Of a stretch of DNA of 64,000 nucleotides, positions 52,804 to 63,051 are shown in pieces; within the stretch, counting starts at the first letter, position 1, and the number at the start of each line of letters is the position of its first letter. The translations under genes were made by a program, and so were the position numbers. Under the pieces are notes generated by a model that was given only the letters and a program-made list of their open reading frames with translations, was not told where the DNA came from and did no database searches. Location: contig NC_072805.1 of NCBI RefSeq assembly GCF_028583425.1, forward strand, positions 13,650,001-13,714,000, read 5' to 3'. Source of the DNA: Eublepharis macularius. Taxonomy: Eukaryota; Chordata; Lepidosauria; Squamata; Eublepharidae.

Positions 52804-53183
52804 GTTGTGGGTTTTCCGGGCTGTATTGCCGTGGTCTTGGCATTGTAGTTCCTGACGTTTCACAAGCATAAGCAAAACTTCAACAGGAAAGAAGAAACCT
52901 TAAGAATGAACCGAGCATGGTTGCCAGTTCTGAAAAACACCAGGCTAACAAAACATTCTATCCCTGACAATAGCCCTGCAGAGAAGATTAGCACATCAAG
53001 TACCAATCCATATGCAAAAGAACCTCCTCAGGATACAGTGAAGCCTCCCGCCATTAGCATTCCACACCCTGGGAAACTCTTACAGGATGACTCAGCTCAA
53101 CCCCACCCCTCCTGAGTAGATACAAATGACCTACATCTTTTCCACACTGTGACACTGAGAGATCTCTGTCTTTTGGTGCTACA

Positions 53184-53224
53184 CCTCTGAAGATGCCAGC
53201 CACAGCTGCTGGCGAAACGTCAGG
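53184..53224 (+). ncRNA. Hammerhead-like motif in the hairpin retroposon
   Basis: cct, CTGAAGA, t, stem II gccagc...gctggc (6 bp), GAAA, CG, TC, agg. The core boxes are complete and stem III is reduced to a CG step, as in minimal type I hammerheads. Stem I is only 3 bp here, and one unpaired base precedes stem II. Confidence 0.4.
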
Positions 53225-53289
53225 AACTACAATGCCAAGACCACGGCAATACAGCCCGGAAAACCCACAACAACCATCACTTAGAAGTA

Positions 53290-53784
53290 CTTAATAAAGG
53301 CACATCATATGATAGTTTCATGAGCATCCTCTGCTTTGTGGAGCCCCTTCCTCCACGTATTCTAGAAAAGGTAGCCATCTTTTTAGAAAATCAATTGAGC
53401 AAGATAACTTATTTACTAATTTAAGTTGTGACAATATTTTATCTGAGATTAAAACATGCCACTCAGTCTCATACCATTGTCCAATGGGAGCCATATTCTT
53501 TCCCCCCCCCCAGTATGAGGCAATCAGAAATTTTACGGCAGTAAAATGTCAAAATCGGTTCCCTTTTTGGGATAGAGAGGTTTTGTCTATCAAAGTTTTC
53601 TAGTAAGATAATTAAGGGTTCACAGGAGACTTGTATTGTGTGATTAATTCTACATCTTTCAGGATCTTGTCCCAAAATAAGCTAACATCCGTGGGGCAAA
53701 AAATTCGCTGGGTTACATAGACCTGAATGCCCTGGCGTGATGCAATGAAGATGAGAAGCCATGAGATACTATTGTCAAAGATCC
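53290..53784. other. Intergenic, nothing recognised
   Basis: Short AT-rich tract; no named element. Confidence 0.4.
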
Positions 53785-53866
53785 AGAGGAGTTAGCCATG
53801 TTAGTCTGTAGTAGCAAAATCAAAAAGAGTCCAGTAGCACCTTTAAGACTAACCAATTTTATTGTA

Positions 53867-53905
53867 GCATAAGCTTTCGAGAATCAAGTTCTCTTCGTCA
53901 GATGC
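53867..53905 (-). ncRNA. Hammerhead-like motif with intact core boxes
   Basis: On the minus strand: gcat, CTGACGA, a, stem II gagaa-cttga-ttctc, GAAA, GC, TT, atgc. Stem I gcat/atgc closes it. Both conserved boxes are unmutated; stem III is only a GC step; one extra A lies before stem II. Confidence 0.45.
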
Positions 53906-53943
53906 ATCTGAAGAAGAGAACTGTGATTCTCAAAAGCTTATGC
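53904..53943 (+). ncRNA. Hammerhead-like motif, decayed partner
   Basis: gcat, CTGAAGA, a, gagaa...ttctc, then AAAA where GAAA is expected, GC, TT, atgc. Opposite orientation to the intact-core motif it touches. Confidence 0.35.
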
Positions 53944-54447
53944 TACAATAAAATTGGTTAGTCTTAAACGTGCTACTGGACTCTTCATGAGATAGTATTG
54001 ACTCATAATTTTGTAGTCTAGTTCTTTAATGTTGGTCGAGGCTGATTTAATCCAGAATTGTTTGATACAAAAAGTCTTGCCTGGAGTAAAAAATGTTAAG
54101 GCAATTTGATTCAAAATTGTATAGGAAAAGGGGACCACTTCTACTGGGGCTCCCCCCCACACCGTGCATTTTATATACATCCAGCATTACATTACAAATC
54201 GTCCAGTTCCTTTCCTCCAATTACCACGTCTGTTCCTTGTTCCCTTTCCTACACTGCCCTGCACATTGCACAAGGTGTAAAGAAATCCATCTTCTTTTCA
54301 TTTCCTCCAGAAGAGGAGCAAATGGAGTGGGCAGCCAGTGCCTGACCACTTTCTCTTCCCATACTTCTCCATTGCCCTGAATTGCTATCGCATCTGCCGC
54401 TGTTGCCTCGAACTCCTATTGGAACCAGTGTTTAGCACATGTTTCAG

Positions 54448-54602
54448 ACAAGCAGAGTGATTCCGCACGTGTTGGATAATGCACTTCCAATCCTCTTTAG
54501 AGATCATTTGGAACTGAATTTTTTGTGTGTGAAACAAAAAATCCACTTCAAAACAATTGCTAAAGTGCATTGAAAGTGCATTATCCAATGTGTGCGGAAT
54601 CA
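54448..54602. mobile_element. Palindromic MITE (gattccgcac type)
   Basis: gattccgcacgtgttggata at the left is mirrored by atccaatgtgtgcggaatc at the right; also ataatgcactt/aagtgcattat. No target duplication resolved. Confidence 0.6.
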
Positions 54603-54609
54603 GCCACAG

Positions 54610-55340
54610 TCTCAACCAAATCACCAGTTTTATCTCAGAAATGTTCATCAGTCAGTAACAGAACATATACTTTGCAGTCATGAGGTTGCCAATTCAATTC
54701 CTGGCATCTCTAACAATAAGAAGCAGTGATGGGAATGATCCGTGCCTAAATCACAGCCAATCACTATTGGCCTTGATAGGCCAATAGTTTGCTTCAACAT
54801 AAGACAACTTCACCTGTATACATCTAAAAATGAACTTGTGCAAGTTAGCTTGGAAAGCCAAGTGTGATCTTTCAGGTTGCTCAATGCGTGGCCACCTCTG
54901 TCTGGCTCCTGCGACACAGAAGGCAGTTCAGACGTTAACTCCGTTTTCTAAGGCAACACTCCAGGTGAGGATACCGCACCTCCTGATCTCTTCAGTGGTA
55001 GGGTCCTGTGTTGTCCAAATTATTTACTTACTGGCCATCTACTGGCTAGGTGGGTGTCAAGCAAAATGCCCCAGTCATTAAAAGAGACGCAGAAAAGTTT
55101 TGGGGAACTATAGGTCAGCTCATACTTGATAGATTGGAAGACTGGGCAGAACAGCTTTAAATCACAGGAGAAGAAAAAGAAAACGGCAGTTAATCACTAT
55201 TTTGTTGTCTACTGAGTGGCTTACAATACTCAGAATGTAGGGCCACTGTCTTTGGAGAGCAGATTCGAGAAAGATGTTTGCATACTGATAGCCAGTGTAC
55301 TGCTGTTAAGTTTTTCTTCTGGTAAAGCATTTGCTTGACT
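54610..55340. other. Intergenic, nothing recognised
   Basis: No gene or clear repeat. Confidence 0.4.
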
Positions 55341-55350
55341 TACTCCTTAT

Positions 55351-55986
55351 TAGAGATGGGCACGAACCACAAAAAAACTGAACCATGAGGTTCGTGGGTT
55401 TTCACGAAACAGGAACCACAAACTGGGGCAAGTTCATGAACCAGTTTGTGGGGTTTAAATGCCCCTTTCCAGCTGCTTAGCAGCGGCAGGAAAAGGGGCA
55501 TTTGACAGTTTAAAGGGCCCTTTCCTGCCTTGCAAGGGGCAGGTCCCTTTAAACTATCAGCTGGCAGGTGGCCGGGGGGGGGGATGCCAGCTGATAGTCT
55601 CAACTATCAGCTATTTTTGGTTGAGACTATATTTGGTTGTGGCCCCATTTCCCTGGGGCCACAGTGGCCATTTGAGGGGCAGGAAGCCCATTTTTGGTCT
55701 CCTTCACCCTGCAGGCCCACGCAGCGGCAGAAGAGGCCAAGAATGGCCTTCCCGCCCCTCGCGGGAGGAGGCCACGAGCCCGCAGGGTGGCTGGGCAAAG
55801 TAAGTGTGGGGCTGGGGTTTGGGCCGTTTAAAGGGCAGGCGGCCGGGTGTGTGTGTGTGTGGCCATTTAAACTGCTCCTTTAATACGAATCAAATGAACT
55901 AGTTGACCAGTTTGTGGAAACGAGCTTCCACAAACCACTGGTTCGTGGGTTTTTTGGGTTCGTATTTGGGTTCTTGTCCATCTCTA
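55351..55986. mobile_element. hAT-type MITE, agagatgggcac family, GC-rich interior
   Basis: tagagatgggcacgaacc to ttcttgtccatctcta, with target duplication ctccttat/ttccttat (55343-55350, 55987-55994). The tips are those of the 44044-44408 element, but the ~400-bp interior is different, GC-rich and partly self-complementary (tttaaagggcc/ggtccctttaaa). Confidence 0.7.
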
Positions 55987-55994
55987 TTCCTTAT

Positions 55995-57158
55995 CTTGAA
56001 GACACTGGCACATACAGCTGATCAGCAGTTTTCCCTGGTGAGTTCTGTTCCTTGAAACTGCTGGAATAAGGTTACCAAAGCACTGACACCTCTTTCTCAG
56101 CTGACGCTCTCTCTAGTATCCTTTCTCTAGTCTCTGTCTTCCTCTCAGTCCCCCCTGTCAGAATACAGTCTTCTTTCCTCAGATGACAAATTCTCTGCTG
56201 TTGCATCTTCCAGCAGCTACACGTCCTAACAGGCCGAGGCTAGCCTTTTATTCTTTCCCAGCAGACCCTTCTATCAATTAAAGTTCACTATATCTTAGGG
56301 CCTCATCTCATTGGTTCTGCCCAGGTTCAGGATTCACACAGAGCCTTTAAATAGATGCAAGAGGCAGAGGGTGGTACTTGTCTTTCCCCACAAATGTAAT
56401 TTTCCAACTGTCATTTCTCTCCTCTGCTTTGGGTTCCGCCATCTTAGAATCCTTCTGTCACTCATTACTATAAATGTTGTATACTGAAACCAGGGATGAG
56501 TACACACTTAAATTTGGCATTCTCTCTTCCCTCAAATCCTATCCACACCACCCCTCCATTCTCCCATTACCTTTTGTACACCTCTAAGTCAGCTGGAGAA
56601 ATAGCACAAGGTAGGGACTAAGGATGGAGAGGTTGAAAGGAGGAAGAGGGAGAAATTGGAATGAAGTAATGTGAAAGGTAACATCAAGATTTCTGCATTG
56701 TAGTTAAAAAACAGCTGCTCTTGAGTGCTGTTCCTGATGGTGTCTCTTGAGCTCTTTAGAATTTGTGTAAAGAACAGCAGGAATACATGACGTCTTCAGA
56801 TGAGTCTTTATTAATGACAATCTTCTGCATCCTTAGTTGCTAATCAGTTCCTCTTTGTTCTCCTTCTTAAGTACCAAACAGCAAGAGGTTGTTGTTTCTT
56901 GAGGAAAGATCCTGCAATTCCTTTGTCCAGATCCAAACCCTGGAAAGGTTTGTATTTTGCAGACAGTGGAAGTGTTTGGATGCATTCCCTCCCTTGTTGC
57001 TATCAGGCTAACCGGAGGAATCAAAGGCTATATTGTGGTGGGCAGTGATCTAGGTCACGTTGTTATTTTGGGGTAACCCTCTAAAAGGAGATTCACCTGG
57101 GAAACCTTTGCCAAGAGCAGTTATTTATTAGCCACAACACTACATATGCTGGACTTGT
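55995..57158. other. Intergenic, nothing recognised
   Basis: No exon or repeat named. Confidence 0.4.
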
Positions 57159-57414
57159 GGAGAGCCAGTTTGGTGTAGTGGTTAAGAGCGTGGGACTCTA
57201 ATCTGGAGAACTGGGTTAGATGCCTCACTCCTCCACTTGAAGCCGGCTGGGTGACCTTGGGGCAGTCACAGCTTCTAGCTCTCTCAGCCCCACCCACCTC
57301 ACAGGGTGTTTTGATGGAGGGATAATAATAACACTTTGTAAACCGCTCTGAGTGGGTGTTAAGTCATCCTGAAGGGCAGTATATAAATCAATTATTATTA
57401 TTTATTATTATTAG
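57159..57414 (+). mobile_element. Sauria SINE, full length
   Basis: tRNA-like head with A box tggtgtagtggttaagagcg, body ggctgggtgaccttgggg and ctcagccccacccacctcac, 3' block tgagtgggtgttaagtcatc and an (att) tail. This layout is typical of squamate genomes and is the main clue to the organism. Confidence 0.85.
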
Positions 57415-57515
57415 TCAGTCATCCAATGGGATGTAGAACTCAGAAGCTTGCCATAACTCAGAATGCTTTCTTGGTTCCCCCGTAGTTCTTGACTCTGCTG
57501 TGGTTATCTATCTAT

Positions 57516-57633
57516 GGGCCAAGCTACACGTGACGAATGACACTTGAACGGCAAATGGATTGAGTGGAGGGCAAGTGAACGGGGAGAAATACACTTGCCA
57601 TTCGAGTGTCATTCGTCATGTGTAGCTTGGCCC
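57516..57633. mobile_element. 118-bp ggccaagct-type palindromic MITE
   Basis: gggccaagctacacgtgacg and complement at the other end; flanked by tat on both sides (possible 3-bp target duplication). Shortest member of the family seen at 4897, 6259 and 6460. Confidence 0.65.
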
Positions 57634-57639
57634 TATGAC

Positions 57640-58244
57640 TGTATAAACTGAGTCAGAGACAGAGCTAACCTGTTTTAAGCTAATGATGTAGAAGCAAAGG
57701 TTTTGTGGGTGGCAAAGAATACTTGAATTCCATCCGTTTGTTGTAACCAATTTTCTTTGGGCTGAAATGATTATAATTAATGTATCTGCAGTGAAATGTA
57801 TGATGAATACTCTGATTAGGTTCTGATTAGGTTCTCCTAGTAGGTAAATGTTTTCTTTAGCATGGATCTGCCAAAAAAAAAGATTAAAAGGCACAAGAGC
57901 ACAGAGTTCTAAACATTCAAAGGAAGGAGGGAATGAGATAAAGCATGTCTGCCTGTGTCCTAAATTTTAATGTTATAATACTGGCCTGTACAAATTGTTT
58001 CTTAGGCTCAGGTTTATAACTAGCCCCTTGCTTTTGATGGAAGAAAAATGGAAGTCTCTGCTTGACATGAGGAGTGCACATTTGGCCAACAAAACATTTC
58101 CTTTTATACATAGTTCACACTTCGATGACTGCATGCATGGCTCTCATTCCGCCTAAACTTTAAGAAGTACTGCCTCTTCACCATTCAGCAGAGGACTGCA
58201 AGATTGGCTGGCTGAAGTTTCTTCTCGTATGCAGATGTATATTT
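57640..58244. other. Intergenic, nothing recognised
   Basis: No gene or repeat named. Confidence 0.4.
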
Positions 58245-58475
58245 GCATAGCTATCTTGGTACTGGACCTGATCTGGATAGTCCAGGAGGGTCTGATTTCA
58301 TCAGATCTCAGAAGCTAAACAGGCCTTGGTTAGTAATTGGATGGGAGACCTCCAACAAAGACCAGGATTGCAGAGGTAGGGAATGGCAAACCACCTCTGT
58401 TAATCTCTTGCCATGAAAACCCTGCCAGGGGTCGCCATAAGTCAACTCTGACTTGAGGGCTCTCTCCACCACCAC
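58245..58475 (+). mobile_element. 5S rRNA-derived SINE
   Basis: tcagatctcagaagctaaac, aggccttggttagtaattgg and atgggagacc follow the 5S rRNA internal promoter almost base for base. A tail with gaatggcaaaccacctctg, shared with tRNA SINEs, follows. It is a retroposon, not a 5S gene: the 5S start and end are missing. Confidence 0.8.
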
Positions 58476-58782
58476 CACCTTGGTACTGAGATGCAGACAC
58501 ACTTCCAGTTTTAAACATTTGTATTTTCCCCTCATTGTCTGTAGGTGCCAGTAACAAATACAAGCTTGTATTCAGTCTCTGCAGAGATGTTTGCAGCCCA
58601 GCTCACCATTTTTTCATCTTTAGAATACCACAACTCCCATACCTTGGTTTATCGTCCAGTCTCAGTTGATGTGGAACTTGGAAGATTCCATCTTTGCTTG
58701 TCTAGAAATGGATACTGAGAATTGGGTCTTTCTAGTGGAATTATTTAGTCTCCTGTTCATCTGTCTCTGTCCTACTCATGTG

Positions 58783-59180
58783 TAGAGAATGGCACGAACC
58801 GAAATACGAATCAAAGTTCGTGACAAACTAGGCCGGTCCATGGTTCGCGAACCAGCGGTTTGTCAGAGCCCATTTCTGATGAACCGCCACGAACTTTAGG
58901 CTGGTTCGTTTGGTTTGTTTTTTGGTTTGTCACTGCAGACAGTCTGGCACCGATCAATCAGTTTCCTAGGCAACGGGATGGACTTCCTGCAGACCTTCTG
59001 CTGACTCAGAAAAGGCCTTCTGCTGGCCCGGAAGTGACGGTTTGCTGACCTGGATGTGACGTTTTCATGAACCAAATGAACTGGTTCGCGAACCAGGGCA
59101 GGTTCGTTAAAGTTCGTGGTTCGTGAAATGCGACAAACCACGAACCGCACGGTTCATTTTTTTTTCTGGTTCGTACAACT
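58783..59180. mobile_element. hAT-type MITE, agagatgggcac family, third copy
   Basis: tagagaatggcacgaaccg at the left and the same interior as 44044-44408 (cagacagtctggc, tttcctaggcaacggga). The right tip is degraded. Confidence 0.65.
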
Positions 59181-60821
59181 GGTACTTAGAACTTTATTTT
59201 GACTTTTCATATTAGTTATCCAAATTTTTCATTATTCGTTATGCCAATATTAAAGGAAGCATGGATTGGGCCTGGAAACCTATTTAAAGGAATGCATAGT
59301 TGGGACATAGCAGAGTAATATTGATTCCAGAGAAAATGTGATGGGTAGTTGGGACTTGTGTGCTGGCTGGTGTGAGAGAAACTAACAAACTTACATATAC
59401 TTATGTTTAGGAAGGAAATAGGAATTCTTTATTATAGGAATTCCATACGCTGATAAGAAAGGAGGATAGATCCCTATCTAGTCTAAGGATAGACATAGAT
59501 GACAGGGCAAGTCCTGCATCCATGGTGCAAGATGGAAAGAAGAGGTAGAAGTGGAGGCAAAGCCAGGAAAAAAAGGATGTCATGAGGAGGAAGTCCTGAG
59601 AATAGCAATCTACACATCAAATGATAGTTCAGAGCAGTAAACAGATGCCCTAACCTCTCTATCTTTCTAACTCTTTGGTTTGTCCTCTTCTGAAACCTGA
59701 GGAAAGGGATAGCGTCAAGTCCTCCTCTTCTGACAAAACATCTTTTTTTCCTGTGGCAGTTATCATGCCTCCTTACTGCAGCAAAAATAGATAGCTGCAA
59801 GCTATCCATCTCGACAAGAGTTTAAGCTATTTGACCTCTTAATGTTAAAATGACCCTTTTCTTAAGTGAAGGTACAGCAGTAATAGCTTGATCTCAAGGT
59901 GGCAGGGAAAAAGTCTTGGTAAAAAGAGGCAAGGCCGAGTGGAATGGTGGTTATTGTTGAAATGGGGCTGAAGAGACCAAATCCCCAATCTGCCATGAAG
60001 CTGACTTGGATGACCTTGAGGTGCTCTTATTCTGCCTAACTTACCCCATATAGTTGTTGTGACGATAATATAGAACAGAAAACCATGTATACATTCCTGG
60101 GATCTTTGAAGACAGAGCAGGATAAAAATGAGATTGTTAGACACATGCACACCTGTGCTTTGTGATCAAGAAATTTTCCTCCCTGAGATGCTTATTCAAA
60201 TACTATTTATCAGTCACTTGTTACAAGAGTTCCCAACTTGACTGAGTCTGGAGGCAGTTTTGGAATCTTGATAAAATATGGTAGGTGCCACCACAGAATG
60301 GCTGTGATAGGGGCATGTGGCAACTTGAAGGAGACTGTGTGGTTAGTTTTATTCATCCTACCCTTGGCAACACTTCTAGTATGAGGGGAACATGGTCTTG
60401 CGTATTTCTGCAGTAGCATCTGCTGACTCTCATACTGAGCTAGCGGACGGCCTTTGATTCTCTCCTGTCAGACCCTTCAACCATTTGAGGTTCACCAAGG
60501 TTCTCGTCTCATGGGTTCTAAGGTAAAGGTCTATGAAAGTAGTTAAAGGACAATTGAAATGACCAGTTGTACACCTGAGCAATCAAAAGTGATGTGTTTT
60601 TAATCTTTGTGTCCTATTTAAATATGACGCTGTTGGGGGAAACTTTTATTACCTCTGTTTGCCAATTACGAGCCCCCCCTTCTTTCCTTGTCTGAATAAT
60701 AAATCAAAGCTTCAAACTTGGTGACCTTAGAAGCAGAAAATAAGCCTCATGCACATGCTATTACAGCAGGGTGCATGCCAACAAACAAGTGGCACCTACA
60801 CTTATACTATCACACAGGCAA
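59181..60821. other. Intergenic with one SINE fragment
   Basis: About 59980-60150 resembles a SINE body (atctgccatgaagctgactt, ttggatgaccttg, ggataaaaatg). The rest shows nothing that I can name. Confidence 0.4.
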
Positions 60822-60829
60822 GATACAAG

Positions 60830-61270
60830 CAGGGCTCATTTTGAGGGGGAACGCACAGGAATGAAGTTCTGGTAGTTCTTCAAAGAGGTCACATGTCAGG
60901 TGGCCCCGCCCACCTGATTTTTGGCCATTGGCCCAAAATGGCCAGAATCGGGCCTAAAACAGCCAGGATTAGTCCCAAATCAGCCAGGATTGGGCCTCTG
61001 ACAGGTGGTGAATCACTCTCCCACTCAGCAGCGGCCCGAACCTGACCATTTTGGGCCCCTTTTCAGCCCCTTTTTGCCATCTTGGGCCCAATTTTGGCCC
61101 TGAATGGCCAGGATTGGGTCCAAAACAGCCAGGATAGGTGAGGTCAGGGGGTGTGACATGTGCAAATCAGTTATGCCAATGACACTTCTGGTGATGTCAA
61201 GGGGTGCGGCATATGCTAATGAGTTATGCTAATGAGTTCCTGCAGCTCTTTTTCTACGAAATGACCCCTG
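60830..61270. mobile_element. hAT-type MITE with perfect 8-bp target duplication
   Basis: cagggctcatttt to gaaatgacccctg, flanked by gatacaag at 60822-60829 and 61271-61278. The interior repeats ggccaggattgggtc-like units. Confidence 0.75.
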
Positions 61271-61278
61271 GATACAAG

Positions 61279-62009
61279 TAAACAATTTCTTACAGTACAG
61301 AGGATTATTATAAGAATATATAAACAATCAAGTGAATGTCTCATGTTGTTTGGAACATGATAGATTGACAGGCTGAGATTGTTTCCCTTCAGGTCATGTA
61401 GCATAAACTATCAGAAAGACTCCATGGTTGTCTCTAATTGCTGAGGAAGAACATCCCCAAGGCTGAGAGCAGGGCAGGAAGGAAACATATGTAACCTTCA
61501 TTTGTTATCAGAGTACAAACTGACTGTACACAGCAAGGCCTTTGTTGTTAAAACTAAAATACAAGATGGAATGAGGGGTGATCAGCACACACAAAGAAGG
61601 GTTCTTTAGTCAATTTAGACCACAAAGTGTCACATAGAGAAAACAATAGAGCATCCCAAAAATTTCCGAACAGAGGCTCACTAGAAACCTTAGAAAGAAA
61701 ACCACTCCCTTGACCATGGTCAGCTTCGCACTTTGGCTGGCTGCCCAATGGTCTATATACTTTGCAGCTTTATTTCTGTTAGAGAAGTAAAATCACCTCA
61801 GTTACCTCCTACGTTTACAATAGTGTTGATATTAAACACTCCCCCTTAAAAAGGACACTTTCTCTCGCTGAGTCAGAATTCACTTCACCAAATCCATCTG
61901 CCAAAGAGAGCTCTGCCACAAGAAAGCGTACGCTGGAAGCAATGTTCAGGTCCATTTGATAAAAGTCAGCACTAACTTAAAGAAGCTTAAACTGGAAGAA
62001 ATGTTCAAT
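61279..62009. other. Intergenic upstream of GLG1, nothing recognised
   Basis: No exon or named repeat. Confidence 0.4.
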
Positions 62010-62195
62010 ATAGGTAGTCGCGTTAGTCGCTCTGTAGCAGTAGAAAATAGCAAGAATCTAGTAGCCCCTATAAGACTAACAAAATTTGTGGTAGAGGATG
62101 AGCTTTCTGAAGAAGTGAGCAGTGACTCACAAAAGCTCATCCCCTACCACCATTTTTTTGTCATATAGGTGCTACTGGACTCTTACTCTTTTCTA
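62010..62195. repeat. Copy of the HHR-bearing hairpin repeat, 500 bp upstream of GLG1
   Basis: taggtagtcgcgttagtcgc, agtagcccctataagactaa and, on the plus strand, CTGAAGA with stem II gtgag-cagtga-ctcac followed by AAAA, GC, TC (about 62107-62146). The GAAA box has lost its G. Confidence 0.55.
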
Positions 62196-62399
62196 CTGGA
62201 AGAAACGTTAGTCTTCAAAGTAACACTGCATTCCTGCTTTATGTCGTTAGGACACTTCGCTGGTTTCTCCGCAGCGAACACTGCAGCCTTTGCCCAGACT
62301 GAATTACGGGCGGACATCTTCTCCATTTGGCTTGTTTCGGCTCGTTATAGACACAATCTGGAGCTCCCCCTAAACCTCACCAAAGCCCACAAGGCCTCA

Positions 62400-62685
62400 C
62401 TGCCAACCTGCCCAGGCCCCGCATGCGGCAGCGGTTGCCAAGCGACCAAGGGAGGGGGGAGGCAAGGAGCTTCCACGCTCATCCCACGAGACGCTCCAGG
62501 CTTGCACTAGACGGCCCTGACGTCATCGGCCTTGTCTCTGGCCGCTCCGCGTGCGCACAGGGGCGACGGGGGGGCGTGGTTCCTCGATGGCGTCCGGGCG
62601 AGGGGGCCGGCGCGCGCACGCGCGGTAGACGGGGGTCTATGGCAAGCGAGGCCGGGCCGGGCCGGGCCGAGGAGTCGTTTCCAAG
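62400..62685 (+). promoter_or_regulatory. GLG1 CpG-island promoter
   Basis: Very CpG-dense DNA running into GLG1 exon 1. Contains a palindromic CRE (tgacgtca, 62518-62525) and, overlapping the start codon, ccaagatggcgcc, which fits a YY1 site. No TATA box. Factor binding is inferred from motifs only. Confidence 0.65.
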
Positions 62686-63051
62686 ATGGCGCCGTGCGGA
62701 CGTGTCCGGGCCGGGAGCCGCGGGCCGGGCCTCTTCCTCGTCCTGCTGCTCGCGGCTCTCGGGCCGGCCGGCGCGCAGCAGGGGGCGGGTGGCGTCGCCG
62801 GCTTCCCGGGGGCCGCGCTGCAGCCTCAGCAGGCGGCGGGCCTTGGGGCCCAGCAGCCGCCTCAGCCGGCGCTGGCGGGGGCCGCCCCGGGCGGGGGTGT
62901 CGGGCGGCCGCCTCGCGCGGGAGCCCCCCCGGGCGGCGGCTGGAAGCTGGCGGACGAGCCGGCCTGCCGCGAGGACGTGACCCGCGTCTGCCCCAAGCAC
63001 AGCTGGCCCAACAACCTGGCCGTCCTCGAGTGCCTGCAGGACGTACGGGAG
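62686..63051 (+). CDS. GLG1: GLG1 (Golgi glycoprotein 1 / ESL-1 / MG-160), coding exon 1
   Basis: GLG1 is a type I Golgi membrane sialoglycoprotein with many cysteine-rich repeats that binds FGFs and TGF-beta precursors and can act as an E-selectin ligand. This exon, 122 codons in phase 0 to the donor GAG|gtgagc, starts MAPCGRVR (human MAACGRVR). A signal peptide follows with hydrophobic core LFLVLLLAAL and likely cleavage after residue 30 or so (AGA|QQ). A Gln/Pro/Gly/Ala-rich spacer follows, then the start of the first cysteine-rich repeat: CREDVTRVCPKHSWPNNLAV and LECLQDVRE, nearly identical to human. The spacer lacks the long polyglutamine run of the human protein. The rest of the gene lies right of the window. 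Confidence 0.94.

Larger units (their letters stand above)
46673..53276. mobile_element. Short hairpin retroposon, split by a DIRS element
   Basis: The pieces 46673-46707 and 52804-53276 (about 508 bp without the insert) are flanked by a 13-bp target duplication (tcacttagaagta at 46660-46672 and 53277-53289). Inverted arms lie at 52804-52862 and 53213-53275 (gttgtgggttttccgggctg and complement). A hammerhead-like motif adjoins the right arm. The long duplication implies reverse-transcriptase-driven insertion; I infer a Penelope-like source. Confidence 0.6.
53785..53985. repeat. Best copy of the HHR-bearing hairpin repeat
   Basis: Palindrome-like unit: gagtccagtagcacctttaa ... near-complement at the right end. 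The centre holds two hammerhead-like motifs head to head (53867-53905 minus, 53904-53943 plus). About 200 bp, no coding. Confidence 0.65.

Noticed and set aside
58245-58475. A 5S rRNA gene
   Set aside because: Only the internal promoter part of 5S is present, joined to a SINE tail; it is a retroposon.
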